A stretch of 64,000 nt of DNA from JABMMZ01 sp964505065 (GTDB taxonomy: Bacteria > Bacteroidota > Bacteroidia > NS11-12g > UBA955). The stretch covers positions 3,271-67,270 of the forward strand of contig CAZDGF010000009.1 of NCBI GenBank assembly GCA_964505065.1, written 5' to 3'. Positions 15,412 through 23,611 of the stretch are shown piece by piece. Position numbers and translations under genes: made by a program. Every line of letters begins with the position of its first letter. Position 1 is the stretch's first letter. The notes under the pieces were generated by a model that did not search any database, was not told the DNA's origin, and saw only the letters and a program-made list of their open reading frames with translations.

Positions 15412-16596
15412 TTACTTTATCATCCCTCCCCATAAAAAATTATCGAAAGCTTGGTTTGGAAATTTGCCTATTACTTTGCCTTGTGTAATGTTTAAGTTTT
15501 TTGCTAAATTGAGCATTTTGCGGTTATCCGTTTCATAAGCAGTTTCTTTTACTTCGTAAGCTACTTTTTTATTTAAAATAAAATCTATCTCTTGTCCAGT
15601 TTTTAGCTGATAGTAAGCCAGATCGCCATAATGGTGTAGCTGATTGTGTACCGCATTTTCAAATTTTGAACCGCTTCCAAGTTCGGCACAAATATTGGCT
15701 ATGCCATTGTCGTAAAAATACAATTTTCTTGCTTTTACAATCTCCTTATCAGGACTTAATGAATATACAGGCAATGTTTTTATTAAATAGGTATTTTCTA
15801 ATAAATCTATGTAATTATCTACAGTTTGCCTTGCTATTTTGGCACTTACAGCCAGTTTAGATACATCAATTTTATTGCCTATTCTACTGGCTAATAAGCG
15901 CACCAAATTATAAATATCTGCAGTTTTTCTAATATCTGCAAGCTGCATAATATCTATATTGATATACGAACTCAATATATCTTGTAAAATATCTGTTTTT
16001 TCTGCATTGGTTTTGGCTAAAGCCACTTGTGGAAAACCCCCAAACTGAATGTAATTTTCGTAGTGCAGTTTCAATCTATCATATTCGGCTGCAATATTTA
16101 TAATACTTTCTAAAGCCTTGTTGTGCTTATATTTTACGCCATTAAACTCTAAATATTCACCAAAAGTTAATGGATATATTTCAAATATTTTTTTACGCCC
16201 TGCCATCGATTCTTGAAACTTATTTTTTAAATAATAAGAACTTGAACCTGTAACAATAAATTTAATGTTATAGTGGTCGTTCAAATACTTAATAACACTT
16301 GGAATATTAGGCACCAATTGTATTTCATCTAAACATATCATTACCCTTTCCTTAAAATCAATGCCTTGTTGTTCTAAATATTGAATAGTTAGTTCATAAT
16401 TATCGTACTCAAATATTTTACGGTAATTTATACGTTCTAAATCAAAAAATAATTTTTGTTTGATAGGCGAAGCTTCCATTAGTTGCTTTACCAATGTGGT
16501 TTTACCTGTTCTGCGCATGCCTGTAAGCACCGTTACTTGCTGCTTATCTAAGTGTGCATAAAGACTTTCAAATATATTTCTATTAAATTCCATCAT
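15412..16596 (-). CDS. AAA ATPase with DUF4143 domain
   Basis: 394 aa. Walker A GMRRTGKTTL (about 26-35) and Walker B VMICLDEIQ (about 91-99) lie in an N-terminal AAA_14 domain with sensor motif FIVTGSSSYYLKN. A winged-helix-like linker (KLAVSAKIARQTVDNYIDLLENTYLI) and a C-terminal DUF4143 nuclease-like region (YYQLKTGQEIDFILNKKVAYEVKET, with the D-x-n-E-x-K pattern) follow. These ATPases are common in bacteria and archaea and their role is unknown; toxin-like or DNA-related activity has been suggested. Either of two adjacent ATGs may be the start. The gene is preceded by a TATATTTG box embedded in an array of ACTATTT repeats, which suggests autoregulation. Confidence 0.85.
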   Translation of the reverse strand: MMEFNRNIFESLYAHLDKQQVTVLTGMRRTGKTTLVKQLMEASPIKQKLFFDLERINYRKIFEYDNYELTIQYLEQQGIDFKERVMICLDEIQLVPNIPSVIKYLNDHYNIKFIVTGSSSYYLKNKFQESMAGRKKIFEIYPLTFGEYLEFNGVKYKHNKALESIINIAAEYDRLKLHYENYIQFGGFPQVALAKTNAEKTDILQDILSSYINIDIMQLADIRKTADIYNLVRLLASRIGNKIDVSKLAVSAKIARQTVDNYIDLLENTYLIKTLPVYSLSPDKEIVKARKLYFYDNGIANICAELGSGSKFENAVHNQLHHYGDLAYYQLKTGQEIDFILNKKVAYEVKETAYETDNRKMLNLAKNLNITQGKVIGKFPNQAFDNFLWGGMIK

Positions 16597-16603
16597 ACTT
16601 TAA

Positions 16604-16707
16604 ACTATTTATACTGCAAATATATACTATTTATAATTATTAATATAATTAATTATAAACTATTTTATAGTTATACTTTACAAATAGTAATACTATTTGT
16701 AAAGTAT
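16604..16707. repeat. Helically phased ACTATTT repeats plus 16-bp perfect inverted repeat, candidate operator array
   Basis: ACTATTT occurs at 16604, 16626, 16659 and 16692 (steps of 22, 33 and 33 bp, multiples of 11), with an inverted copy ending at 16688. The fourth copy is the right arm of a perfect 16-bp palindrome: ATACTTTACAAATAGT (16673-16688), spacer AAT, then its exact complement (16692-16707). The third copy is part of a smaller palindrome AACTAT-TTT-ATAGTT (16658-16672). The first two copies straddle the leftward TATATTTG box of the ATPase gene. Confidence 0.6.
16617..16624 (-). promoter_or_regulatory. TATATTTG box of the DUF4143 ATPase gene
   Basis: A perfect TAnnTTTG on the minus strand with its G 21 nt before the ATG at 16596, lying between ACTATTT copies one and two. 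Confidence 0.5.
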
Positions 16708-16755
16708 TTTATTTATATTGCTGATTATCAATATTATAATAATATTAAAAATTAG

Positions 16756-16763
16756 TAGTTTTG
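16756..16763 (+). promoter_or_regulatory. TAGTTTTG box of the malic enzyme gene
   Basis: A perfect TAnnTTTG, 64 nt before the ATG at 16827, giving a leader of roughly 55-60 nt. The phased repeat array lies just upstream. Confidence 0.45.
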
Positions 16764-16826
16764 AGCAGGCAATATGATTTTATTTTAATCTATCAAAAAA
16801 ATAGCCTTAATTCGCATTGCAAAATT

Positions 16827-19091
16827 ATGTCTATTTCTAAACTACAACAAGACGCATTGGATTACCACAGCCAAGGCAAACCTGGTAAAATTGAAGTTAT
16901 TCCCACAAAACCAACACAAACAAAAAGAGATTTAAGCCTTGCCTACTCGCCAGGTGTTGCCGAGCCTTGCTTAAAAATAGCTGAAAACGTAGAAGATGTA
17001 TATAAATACACTGCCAAAGGCAATTTAGTAGCGGTAATAAGCAATGGTACAGCCGTTTTGGGCTTGGGCGATATTGGTGCAGAAGCCAGTAAACCTGTAA
17101 TGGAGGGCAAAGGTGTTTTATTTAAAATATTTGCCGATATAGATGTATTTGATATTGAGCTTAACACTAAAGACATTGAAGGTTTTATAGCTTGTGTAAA
17201 AGCATTGGAACCCACTTTTGGAGGTATAAATTTAGAAGATATAAAAGCCCCAGAATGTTTTGAAATAGAGGAACGTTTAAAAGCAGAGCTTAAAATTCCT
17301 ATAATGCACGATGACCAGCATGGTACGGCTATTATAAGCGGTGCAGCTTTGCTCAATGCTTTAGAATTGGTAAATAAGCCTATTGATAAAATAAAAATGG
17401 TGGTGAATGGTGCAGGTGCAAGTGCTATGAGTTGTAGCAAATTATTTTTATCGCTTGGGGTAAAAAAAGAAAACCTTATAATGTTAGATAGCAAAGGAAC
17501 TTTAAACCCTCGCAGAACAGATTTAGACAAATACAAAGATTTTTTTGTAAACAATACAACCATAGAAACATTGGAAGAGGCTATGAAAGGTGCAGATGTA
17601 TTTGTAGGGCTTTCTAAAGCCAATATTTTAAGCCAAGATATGGTGCGTAGTATGGCAAAAGACCCTATTGTATTTGCAATGGCAAACCCCGACCCCGAAA
17701 TTACCTATGAATTAGCAATTGCCGCTCGAGAGGATATTATTATGGCTACAGGCAGAAGTGATTATCCCAACCAAGTAAACAATGTATTGGGTTTTCCATT
17801 TATTTTTAGAGGCGCATTAGATGTTAGAGCAACTACCATTAATGAAGAAATGAAACTGGCTGCTGTGCGAGCCATAGCCAGTCTTGCTAAAGAACCTGTG
17901 CCAGATAGCGTAATGAAAGCCTATAATGAAAACAGTGTAGAATTTGGCAGAACCTATATTATACCAAAACCTATAGACCCTCGCCTAATAGAAACCGTAA
18001 GCCCTGCCGTGGCAAAAGCAGCAATGGAAAGCGGTGTAGCAAAAAAACCGATAGAAGATTGGGATAAATATAAATTAGAATTGCGTAATCGATTGGGGTT
18101 AGATAACCGATTTATTCGCAGAATAATGACAACAGCACGCAAGCAACCTAAGCGTGTAGTATTTGCCGAGGCCGATAATCTTAAAATATTAAAAGCCGCA
18201 CAAATAGCTAAGGAAGAAGGCATAGCTATTCCTATTTTATTGGGCAATGTAGAAAAAATAAAATCTTTATTAATAGAGAACAGCATAGATTTAGGCGATG
18301 TAAAAATAATTGACCCATTAGTAGAAGATGCAAAAAGAGAATACTTTGGCAATAAATTTTTTACCAAACGCCAACGCAAAGGCATTAATGTATACGAGGC
18401 AAACAAACTAATGCGCGATAGAAACTACTACGGCTGTATGATGGTAAACCAAGGCGAGGGCGATGCCTTTATTTCTGGATTAACCAAAAACTATCCAAAA
18501 TCTTTAAAACCTGCTTTACAAATAGTTGGCAAAGAAGATGGCATTACCAAAATAGCAGGAATGTATATCATTATGACCAAAAAAGGACCATACTTTTTTG
18601 CAGATACCACAGTAAATGTAAACCCTACTGCCGAAGAGCTTGTAGAAATAGCTAAAATGACCCATGCCGAAGTTAAAAAAATGGGTGTAAACCCAACTAT
18701 TGCTATGTTGAGTTATAGCAATTTTGGCAGCGCACAAGGCGAAATACCAGAAAAAGCAGCAAAAGCAGTTTCAATTCTTCATAAACAATACCCCGAAATA
18801 ACTATAGATGGCGATATACAAGCCAACTTTGCTATGAACAATGATATGCTTACAGAAAATTTTCCTTTTAGTACCTTGGTAAATAAAGAAGTAAATACCT
18901 TTATTTTTCCAAACCTTGCAGCAGGGAATATTGCCTATAAATTTGCACAAAGCTTTGGCGCAGCAGAAAGCATGGGACCCGTTTTACTAGGCTTTAACAA
19001 ATCAGTACATTTTCTGCAATTGGGCAGCAGTGTGCGCGAAATTGTAAATATGGTAGCCGTTGCGGTTTTAGATGCACAAGGGAAAAAATAA
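16827..19091 (+). CDS. maeB: NADP-dependent malic enzyme with phosphotransacetylase-like domain (MaeB type)
   Basis: 754 aa. It converts malate to pyruvate and CO2 with reduction of NAD(P). The N-terminal malic domain shows SLAYSPGVAEPC, the metal and active-site segment MHDDQHGTAII, and the dinucleotide-binding VVNGAGASAMSC. From about residue 430 a PTA_PTB domain follows (VVFAEADNLKILKAAQIAKEEGIA...DGDIQANFAMN), which in this family is regulatory, not catalytic. The length fits E. coli MaeB (759 aa). I set the start at MSISKLQQD; a longer frame opens at 16761 but begins inside the promoter box. It is monocistronic. Confidence 0.95.
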   Translation: MSISKLQQDALDYHSQGKPGKIEVIPTKPTQTKRDLSLAYSPGVAEPCLKIAENVEDVYKYTAKGNLVAVISNGTAVLGLGDIGAEASKPVMEGKGVLFKIFADIDVFDIELNTKDIEGFIACVKALEPTFGGINLEDIKAPECFEIEERLKAELKIPIMHDDQHGTAIISGAALLNALELVNKPIDKIKMVVNGAGASAMSCSKLFLSLGVKKENLIMLDSKGTLNPRRTDLDKYKDFFVNNTTIETLEEAMKGADVFVGLSKANILSQDMVRSMAKDPIVFAMANPDPEITYELAIAAREDIIMATGRSDYPNQVNNVLGFPFIFRGALDVRATTINEEMKLAAVRAIASLAKEPVPDSVMKAYNENSVEFGRTYIIPKPIDPRLIETVSPAVAKAAMESGVAKKPIEDWDKYKLELRNRLGLDNRFIRRIMTTARKQPKRVVFAEADNLKILKAAQIAKEEGIAIPILLGNVEKIKSLLIENSIDLGDVKIIDPLVEDAKREYFGNKFFTKRQRKGINVYEANKLMRDRNYYGCMMVNQGEGDAFISGLTKNYPKSLKPALQIVGKEDGITKIAGMYIIMTKKGPYFFADTTVNVNPTAEELVEIAKMTHAEVKKMGVNPTIAMLSYSNFGSAQGEIPEKAAKAVSILHKQYPEITIDGDIQANFAMNNDMLTENFPFSTLVNKEVNTFIFPNLAAGNIAYKFAQSFGAAESMGPVLLGFNKSVHFLQLGSSVREIVNMVAVAVLDAQGKK

Positions 19092-19122
19092 GTTATTGGT
19101 TAGTTGTTATTAGTTAATTGTT

Positions 19123-19149
19123 CGTTCATTGAGTTTGTTGAAATGAACG
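19123..19149 (+). terminator. Hairpin after the malic enzyme gene
   Basis: CGTTCATT (19123-19130) and AATGAACG (19142-19149) form a perfect 8-bp stem 32 nt after the stop. The following T-run is short. Confidence 0.5.
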
Positions 19150-19170
19150 TTTAATATTAGATTTATGTAA

Positions 19171-19647
19171 ATGAAAAAAATAATATTGATATTAGCCCTT
19201 TTTTCTGCAAATCTTGCTTTTAGCCAAAAGCAAATTGTAGCAGTTTTAGGAATAGAATGAGTAGATAGTCTTGAAGGCGATTTTTCTTTTAAAGATACTT
19301 GGAGTTATCCTGAAGGTGTTGGTCTAAACAATTTTGGACAATTAAGTTGCGATGGTTTTTGCCCTTATGAAGCCGATAGAATGAAAGACACTTTAGGACA
19401 AATTCATGACGATTCTTTAACCTCATTTTACAAAATTGTAGATACAACACACCAGTATTACACTATTAGTTGCGATGCTTGGTGCTACGAATGGGTAGGT
19501 ACAAATTTTATAACAGTAAAAAGAAAGAATGAAAAAGAGGAGTTTTGTTATACAACGAATAATGTAGGTACACATAGTAGTTTGAGAATTGATATATTAG
19601 GAGATTTGAGTAATCACAGAATTTGTTTAACCCAAATTAATCAATAG
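19171..19647 (+). pseudogene. Broken gene for a secreted protein: one in-frame TGA
   Basis: From the ATG at 19171 the frame encodes a clean signal peptide (MKKIILILALFSANLAFSQ), then meets TGA at codon 30 (19258-19260), and then stays open for another 128 codons to a TAG at 19645-19647. The part after the stop still looks coding: DSLEGDFSFKDTWSYPEGVGLNNFG, paired cysteines at LSCDGFC, and YYTISCDAWCYEWVG. A single change to TGG (Trp) or CGA would restore a 158-aa protein. Another TGA-ended gene in the window (37616) shows that TGA is a stop here. The last 17 bp, including the stop codon, are the terminal repeat of the 145-bp element, so the original C-terminus may also be lost. The family is not recognised. 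Confidence 0.7.
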
Positions 19648-19775
19648 TAGATTTGAAAAATTGAACTATTTGATTTAGTTGGGATTAACCCCGATTTAAA
19701 AATTGCAATTATGTTTTGTAAAAACATGATTTGCAATTTGTTATTCGATTCAGCAATTCTATTGCTGAATTTGGG
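19631..19775 (-). repeat. 145-bp dispersed element, copy A (reverse orientation)
   Basis: Identical in length to copies at 38814 and 47831 and differing from each at 4 of 145 positions, but inverted. The 17-bp ends CCCAAATTAATCAATAG and CCCAAATTCAGCAATAG are imperfect inverted repeats (15 of 17). Inside are stems ATTCAGCAAT/ATTGCTGAAT (10 bp), AAATTGCAA/TTGCAATTT (9 bp), ATGTTTT/AAAACAT (7 bp) and AACTA/TAGTT. It lies between two convergent broken genes and supplies the stop codon of the left one. TTTA flanks it on both sides. Confidence 0.85.
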
Positions 19776-19792
19776 TTTAATACTATATTGCC

Positions 19793-20161
19793 TTATTTAT
19801 CTCTAATCTTTAGTTCTATTTTATAATTATTAGGACGAATAAAATACTGGCTATCATTTTTCGTAATCATACCTCCTGTAATATCCATTTCATATTGTTT
19901 AATTACAGAATCAGGGGCATTAAATTGTATTAAATTATAAATGCCTGTATATAAATAATTTGTATTTGAGGCAAATAAATTTAGTTTTTCTTCTTATATA
20001 ATAATGGTGTTGTTTTGTGTAATGGTATTTGACAATACAGTTATAGAAGTAATATTAGTGCTATCAAATATTGTTTTATCCTCATTGTGTTGGGCATTCT
20101 TGCTTGCTTGAGTGTAAGAAACTAAAGCGACACAAATTAATTTGCCAAAGTATTTATTCAT
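19793..20161 (-). pseudogene. Broken small secreted protein gene: one in-frame TAA
   Basis: From the ATG at 20161 the frame encodes MNKYFGKLICVALVSYTQAS... (signal-peptide-like), reaches TAA at codon 56 (minus strand, 19996-19994) and then continues in the same frame for 66 codons to a TAA at 19795-19793. The downstream part looks coding: EEKLNLFASNTNYLYTGIYNLIQFNAPDSVIKQYEMDITGG, then MITKNDSQYFIRPNNYKIELKIRDK. The G-G-x-I-x-K-x(n)-Y-x(4)P-x-N-Y pattern resembles the small C-terminal beta domains of GldM-like proteins, a weak resemblance only. One base change would restore about 122 residues. Transcription converges on copy A of the 145-bp element. Confidence 0.65.
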
Positions 20162-20244
20162 GTTTAAATGTATTTAATTTTTTGCATTTTAGCTTACTAA
20201 TCTAACAGCATAGGAAATAGGCATTATAAAGGGGCAATATTTTT

Positions 20245-21759
20245 TTATTCTACCCTTTCTAGCCTTATCATATAATCGCCCACTTGTAGGCTATTTACAA
20301 TAACCATACCGCTTATAACTTGAGCAAAAATAGTGTATCGTCCATCTAAATGCGGGGTATAAGTGTGGGTTATAAAAAATTGAACCCCTTCGCTATCCAT
20401 ACCGGCACTGGCTATACCTACACTACCTGGCTTATAGCTTAAAAAATTGCTAACTTCTGTTCGTTGGCTCCAGTTTAAAGCGCCCCAACCATCGCCACGA
20501 GGGCAGCCGCCTTGTACCACAAAATTGGGCACCATTCTGTGAAAAAATTTGCCATTGTAATAGCCGCTATCTACCAATTGTAAAAAATTAGCCACCGTAG
20601 CAGGGGCATCGTTTACCTTACATTCCAATATTATTTCGCCCTTATTGGTTAAAATACGCACCTTTTGGTTTTCTTTTATTTTGGCTACGTTTTGCCAGTT
20701 TATGGGGCGGTTGAATGGCGGTGGGCTATAAGTATATTTTTGATTATAAAGCTGCGCTATTGTTTTATCAATATCTGCCAAAGCTTCAAAATCTTGAGGC
20801 ATTTGTAAAAACTTTTTCATTATAACCAATTCAGGTAGTATATCCTTTTTGTTTTTTAAAAATAATGAATCTTTTCTTATCTGCTCGCAAGCTATAGATA
20901 TAAAGGCAGGGTTGCGTGTACGAATATAGGTAATCAGCATTTTTTCTCTAAAAAGCTGCTGCATGGTATCTTTTAAATATTCTTCGGCTACGTATGTTTT
21001 AAGCGCATCGGAAGCATTTTCTGTAAACACAAAATCTACCAAATAGCCATTTTTTATGTCGCATTTTTTCATAAATGCTATTTGCTCATAAGGATTTGAA
21101 ATTGTAATCAACGAATCGAAAATGGCTTTGTTAGAAAGTTTATAAATTGGCTTTTCTTCCGCTTGAATAGTTTGTTTACCAATATATAGTTCTGCTAATT
21201 CTTTATTTTCGGGCAAGATAATATTGGGCATACTATTTAATACATATTGTTTCAAATTTATGCTTGATATTTTTTTTCTTTTGGCTTGCAACAATGCCTT
21301 TAAATATGGCGTTAAAAGGCTATCATTCTGAGGTAAATTTTCTTCAAAAAAAACTATTGCGTTGGTATTTGCACTTTTGCCAATAGCTTCCATTAATACG
21401 TTTTTTACCTTTGTGTTTTTTTCTTTTTTATAAGCTGCTATTAGTTGATTGCAAAATTTTGCATTGCGCAATTGCCCAATAGCATAGGCGGCTGCCATTC
21501 TTATTTCTGTAAATTTTTCTACTTTTAGGCGGTTAAATAAATGGGGTGTAATGGTGCTATCTTGCACGCTGGCATAAGCTAAAACGGCTGTATATCTGTA
21601 AAAAGCATTTTTAGAGGTTAAATAAGGTAATAGCAATTTTGATTGCCTTTTATCTTGCAAATCATAAATTTTTTGTTGGGTAATATCTGTAAATTTATTT
21701 TGTGCAATATTGTTTAAACTAAAGCAGCATAAGGCACAAAAGGCAAAAATTATTTTCAT
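20245..21759 (-). CDS. HEAT-repeat / cyclophilin-type peptidyl-prolyl isomerase fusion, exported
   Basis: 504 aa. The signal peptide MKIIFAFCALCCFSLNNIAQ is followed by about 300 residues of HEAT-like helical repeats (YRYTAVLAYASVQD, IRMAAAYAIGQLRN, VKNVLMEAIGKSAN). A C-terminal cyclophilin domain has the motifs FHRMVPNFVVQGG, the Q-F-F-I segment GVQFFITH and HLDGRYTIFAQV. The active-site Arg-Phe-His of cyclophilin A aligns with F-H-R in FHRMV. It is probably a periplasmic folding catalyst whose repeats bind clients. The start at 21759 is preferred over 21783 because a perfect TAATTTTG box lies at 21788 to 21781. Confidence 0.87.
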   Translation of the reverse strand: MKIIFAFCALCCFSLNNIAQNKFTDITQQKIYDLQDKRQSKLLLPYLTSKNAFYRYTAVLAYASVQDSTITPHLFNRLKVEKFTEIRMAAAYAIGQLRNAKFCNQLIAAYKKEKNTKVKNVLMEAIGKSANTNAIVFFEENLPQNDSLLTPYLKALLQAKRKKISSINLKQYVLNSMPNIILPENKELAELYIGKQTIQAEEKPIYKLSNKAIFDSLITISNPYEQIAFMKKCDIKNGYLVDFVFTENASDALKTYVAEEYLKDTMQQLFREKMLITYIRTRNPAFISIACEQIRKDSLFLKNKKDILPELVIMKKFLQMPQDFEALADIDKTIAQLYNQKYTYSPPPFNRPINWQNVAKIKENQKVRILTNKGEIILECKVNDAPATVANFLQLVDSGYYNGKFFHRMVPNFVVQGGCPRGDGWGALNWSQRTEVSNFLSYKPGSVGIASAGMDSEGVQFFITHTYTPHLDGRYTIFAQVISGMVIVNSLQVGDYMIRLERVE

Positions 21760-21780
21760 ATATAAATGGGTAAAACTATA

Positions 21781-21788
21781 CAAAATTA
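21781..21788 (-). promoter_or_regulatory. TAATTTTG box of the HEAT-cyclophilin gene
   Basis: A perfect TAnnTTTG on the minus strand, its G 22 nt before the ATG at 21759. Confidence 0.5.
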
Positions 21789-21844
21789 AAACAATAGTGC
21801 ATATAAACTAAAATTTTATTTAATTTCGTTCATTCTTATTTTGA

Positions 21845-23611
21845 ATGAAAAAAATATGTTTAATAATTATACTTGTTGGTTTTAAACACTTGGTGTATTG
21901 CCAACAATACCTATTAAGCGTATCCGAAAATACTTTAAACTTTAAAATACAAACCAAGGGCGATAGCATATTTCATTTAATGCAATTAAAAAAAATGAAT
22001 AACTACTACAAAGCCAATGGATATGCCACTTTTAATTTAGATACTTTAGATTGGAACTATAAAAACAAACAACTCAATGCTACTATTTTTATAGGTAAAA
22101 AATATACTATTCAACAACTTACTATTTTGCCCGATACCCTTTTTTTACAAGATAAATTAAGTCTAATTTCACGCTATAAAAACAATGAATTAGACACACA
22201 AAACATACAAAAATTAGCCAATACTATTTTAACCCAATTAGAAAACAATGGCTATCCTTTTGCTGCCGTAAATAGCAATATTATGGTTAAAAATAATACT
22301 ACAAGTGTAAATTTACAAATAGATAAAGGGGCGTTTTTTATATTCGACACTTTAAATATTGAAGGCAAAATAAAAGTTAAAAAAAGTTTTTTAGAAGCCT
22401 ATACAGGTCAAAAACATGGTAAAGCTTACAACGAAGAATTGTTTATAAAATCTTTTTCCAAACTCAATCAATTGCCTTTTTTATCCTCAATTCGCAATCC
22501 GCAAATGGCATTTGTAAATGGTGGCTTTGCCCGCCCTTTTTTGTATTTAGAAAAGAAAAAAGCCGACCAAATAAATGGTATAATTGGTTTAGCACCCAGC
22601 AATACTGCCAATTCAAATAATCCACCTTTGGCATTTACAGGCGAATTTTTATTGAAACTCAATAATTTATTTAGAAGCGGAAAAATGTTGATGATAAATT
22701 GGCGAAGCTTTAAGGCACGCTCGCAAGAGTTAAAAACAGGCTTTAATTACCCATATCTATTAGGCAAACCCTTAGGAATAGATTTGGCTTTAGATGTACT
22801 AAAATTCGATACACTTTTTACCACACTTTTTAGGCAAATTGGTTTTCAATACTACACATCGGGTATTAATGGGCTAAAAGTGTTTTACAATGTAAACTCT
22901 ACAAACCTTAATACAGTAGATACCAATGCCATAAAAACAAGCAAAACATTTCCTGCCACAAATGCCATATCAGTAAGCCAATATGGTGTAAGTGCTAATT
23001 TTAATTTGTTAGATTACCGTTTCAATCCGCAAAAAGGTTGGTGGATAGACGGTTTTATTTCCGCAGGTACAAAACAAATTTTAAAAGACAATAAAATAGA
23101 AAGCATTCGTTTTGGCACCATGCCAAATACCTATAATTTATACGACTCTACAACGCTAAAAACAACGCAATACCGCTTAAAATTGAAAGCAGATAAATTT
23201 ATACCTATTGCTGTAAAAAGCACATTTAAAATTGGCATTGATTTGGAACAAATAGTAGCCCCTCAAATATATTTTAACGAAGTATTAAGAGTAGGTGGAA
23301 TAAATTCTTTAAAAGGATTTAACGAACAGAGTATATTTGCAACAAATTTCAATATGCTTGAGTTTGAGTACCGCTACCTTTTAAGTACCAACTCGCACAT
23401 AAAAGCATTTTGGAATGGCGCATATTATGAAGATAAAAGTTTTGGTAAAAAAAATAACACTTACGATACACCTTGGGGCTTTGGCTTGGGTGCAAATTTA
23501 GAAACACGTGCAGGCATTTTATCCATTATATACGCGCTTGGCAAGGAAAAAGGCAATAATTTCGACCTTCGTACAGGAAAAATACATTTTGGACTTAGCA
23601 GTTATTTTTAA
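21845..23611 (+). CDS. BamA/TamA-like outer-membrane protein
   Basis: 588 aa. A signal peptide (about 1-19, ending VYCQ) is followed by POTRA-like beta-alpha-alpha-beta-beta segments (FFIFDTLNIEGKIKVKKSFLEAYTGQKHGKAYNEELFIKSF), then a Omp85-type barrel. The barrel carries the surface-antigen motif 'RVGGINSLKGFNEQSIFATNF', equivalent to the VRGF loop region, and ends IHFGLSSYF with C-terminal Phe. Smaller than BamA (five POTRAs), it fits the short Omp85/surface-antigen variants of Bacteroidota. The client is unknown. It overlaps the DUF4271 gene by about 23 bp and probably leads the operon DUF4271-hemD. Confidence 0.8.
   Translation: MKKICLIIILVGFKHLVYCQQYLLSVSENTLNFKIQTKGDSIFHLMQLKKMNNYYKANGYATFNLDTLDWNYKNKQLNATIFIGKKYTIQQLTILPDTLFLQDKLSLISRYKNNELDTQNIQKLANTILTQLENNGYPFAAVNSNIMVKNNTTSVNLQIDKGAFFIFDTLNIEGKIKVKKSFLEAYTGQKHGKAYNEELFIKSFSKLNQLPFLSSIRNPQMAFVNGGFARPFLYLEKKKADQINGIIGLAPSNTANSNNPPLAFTGEFLLKLNNLFRSGKMLMINWRSFKARSQELKTGFNYPYLLGKPLGIDLALDVLKFDTLFTTLFRQIGFQYYTSGINGLKVFYNVNSTNLNTVDTNAIKTSKTFPATNAISVSQYGVSANFNLLDYRFNPQKGWWIDGFISAGTKQILKDNKIESIRFGTMPNTYNLYDSTTLKTTQYRLKLKADKFIPIAVKSTFKIGIDLEQIVAPQIYFNEVLRVGGINSLKGFNEQSIFATNFNMLEFEYRYLLSTNSHIKAFWNGAYYEDKSFGKKNNTYDTPWGFGLGANLETRAGILSIIYALGKEKGNNFDLRTGKIHFGLSSYF

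Noticed and set aside
16943..17623. 226-codon minus-strand frame inside maeB
   Set aside because: It has no promoter box and no domain, and is entirely antisense to a well-conserved enzyme; long antisense frames arise from codon bias.
19258..19260. TGA as a sense codon (alternative genetic code) or selenocysteine
   Set aside because: The porQ-like gene at 37616-38653 ends with TGA, no other gene in the window needs TGA as sense, and I see no SECIS-like stem right after it. A nonsense mutation is simpler.
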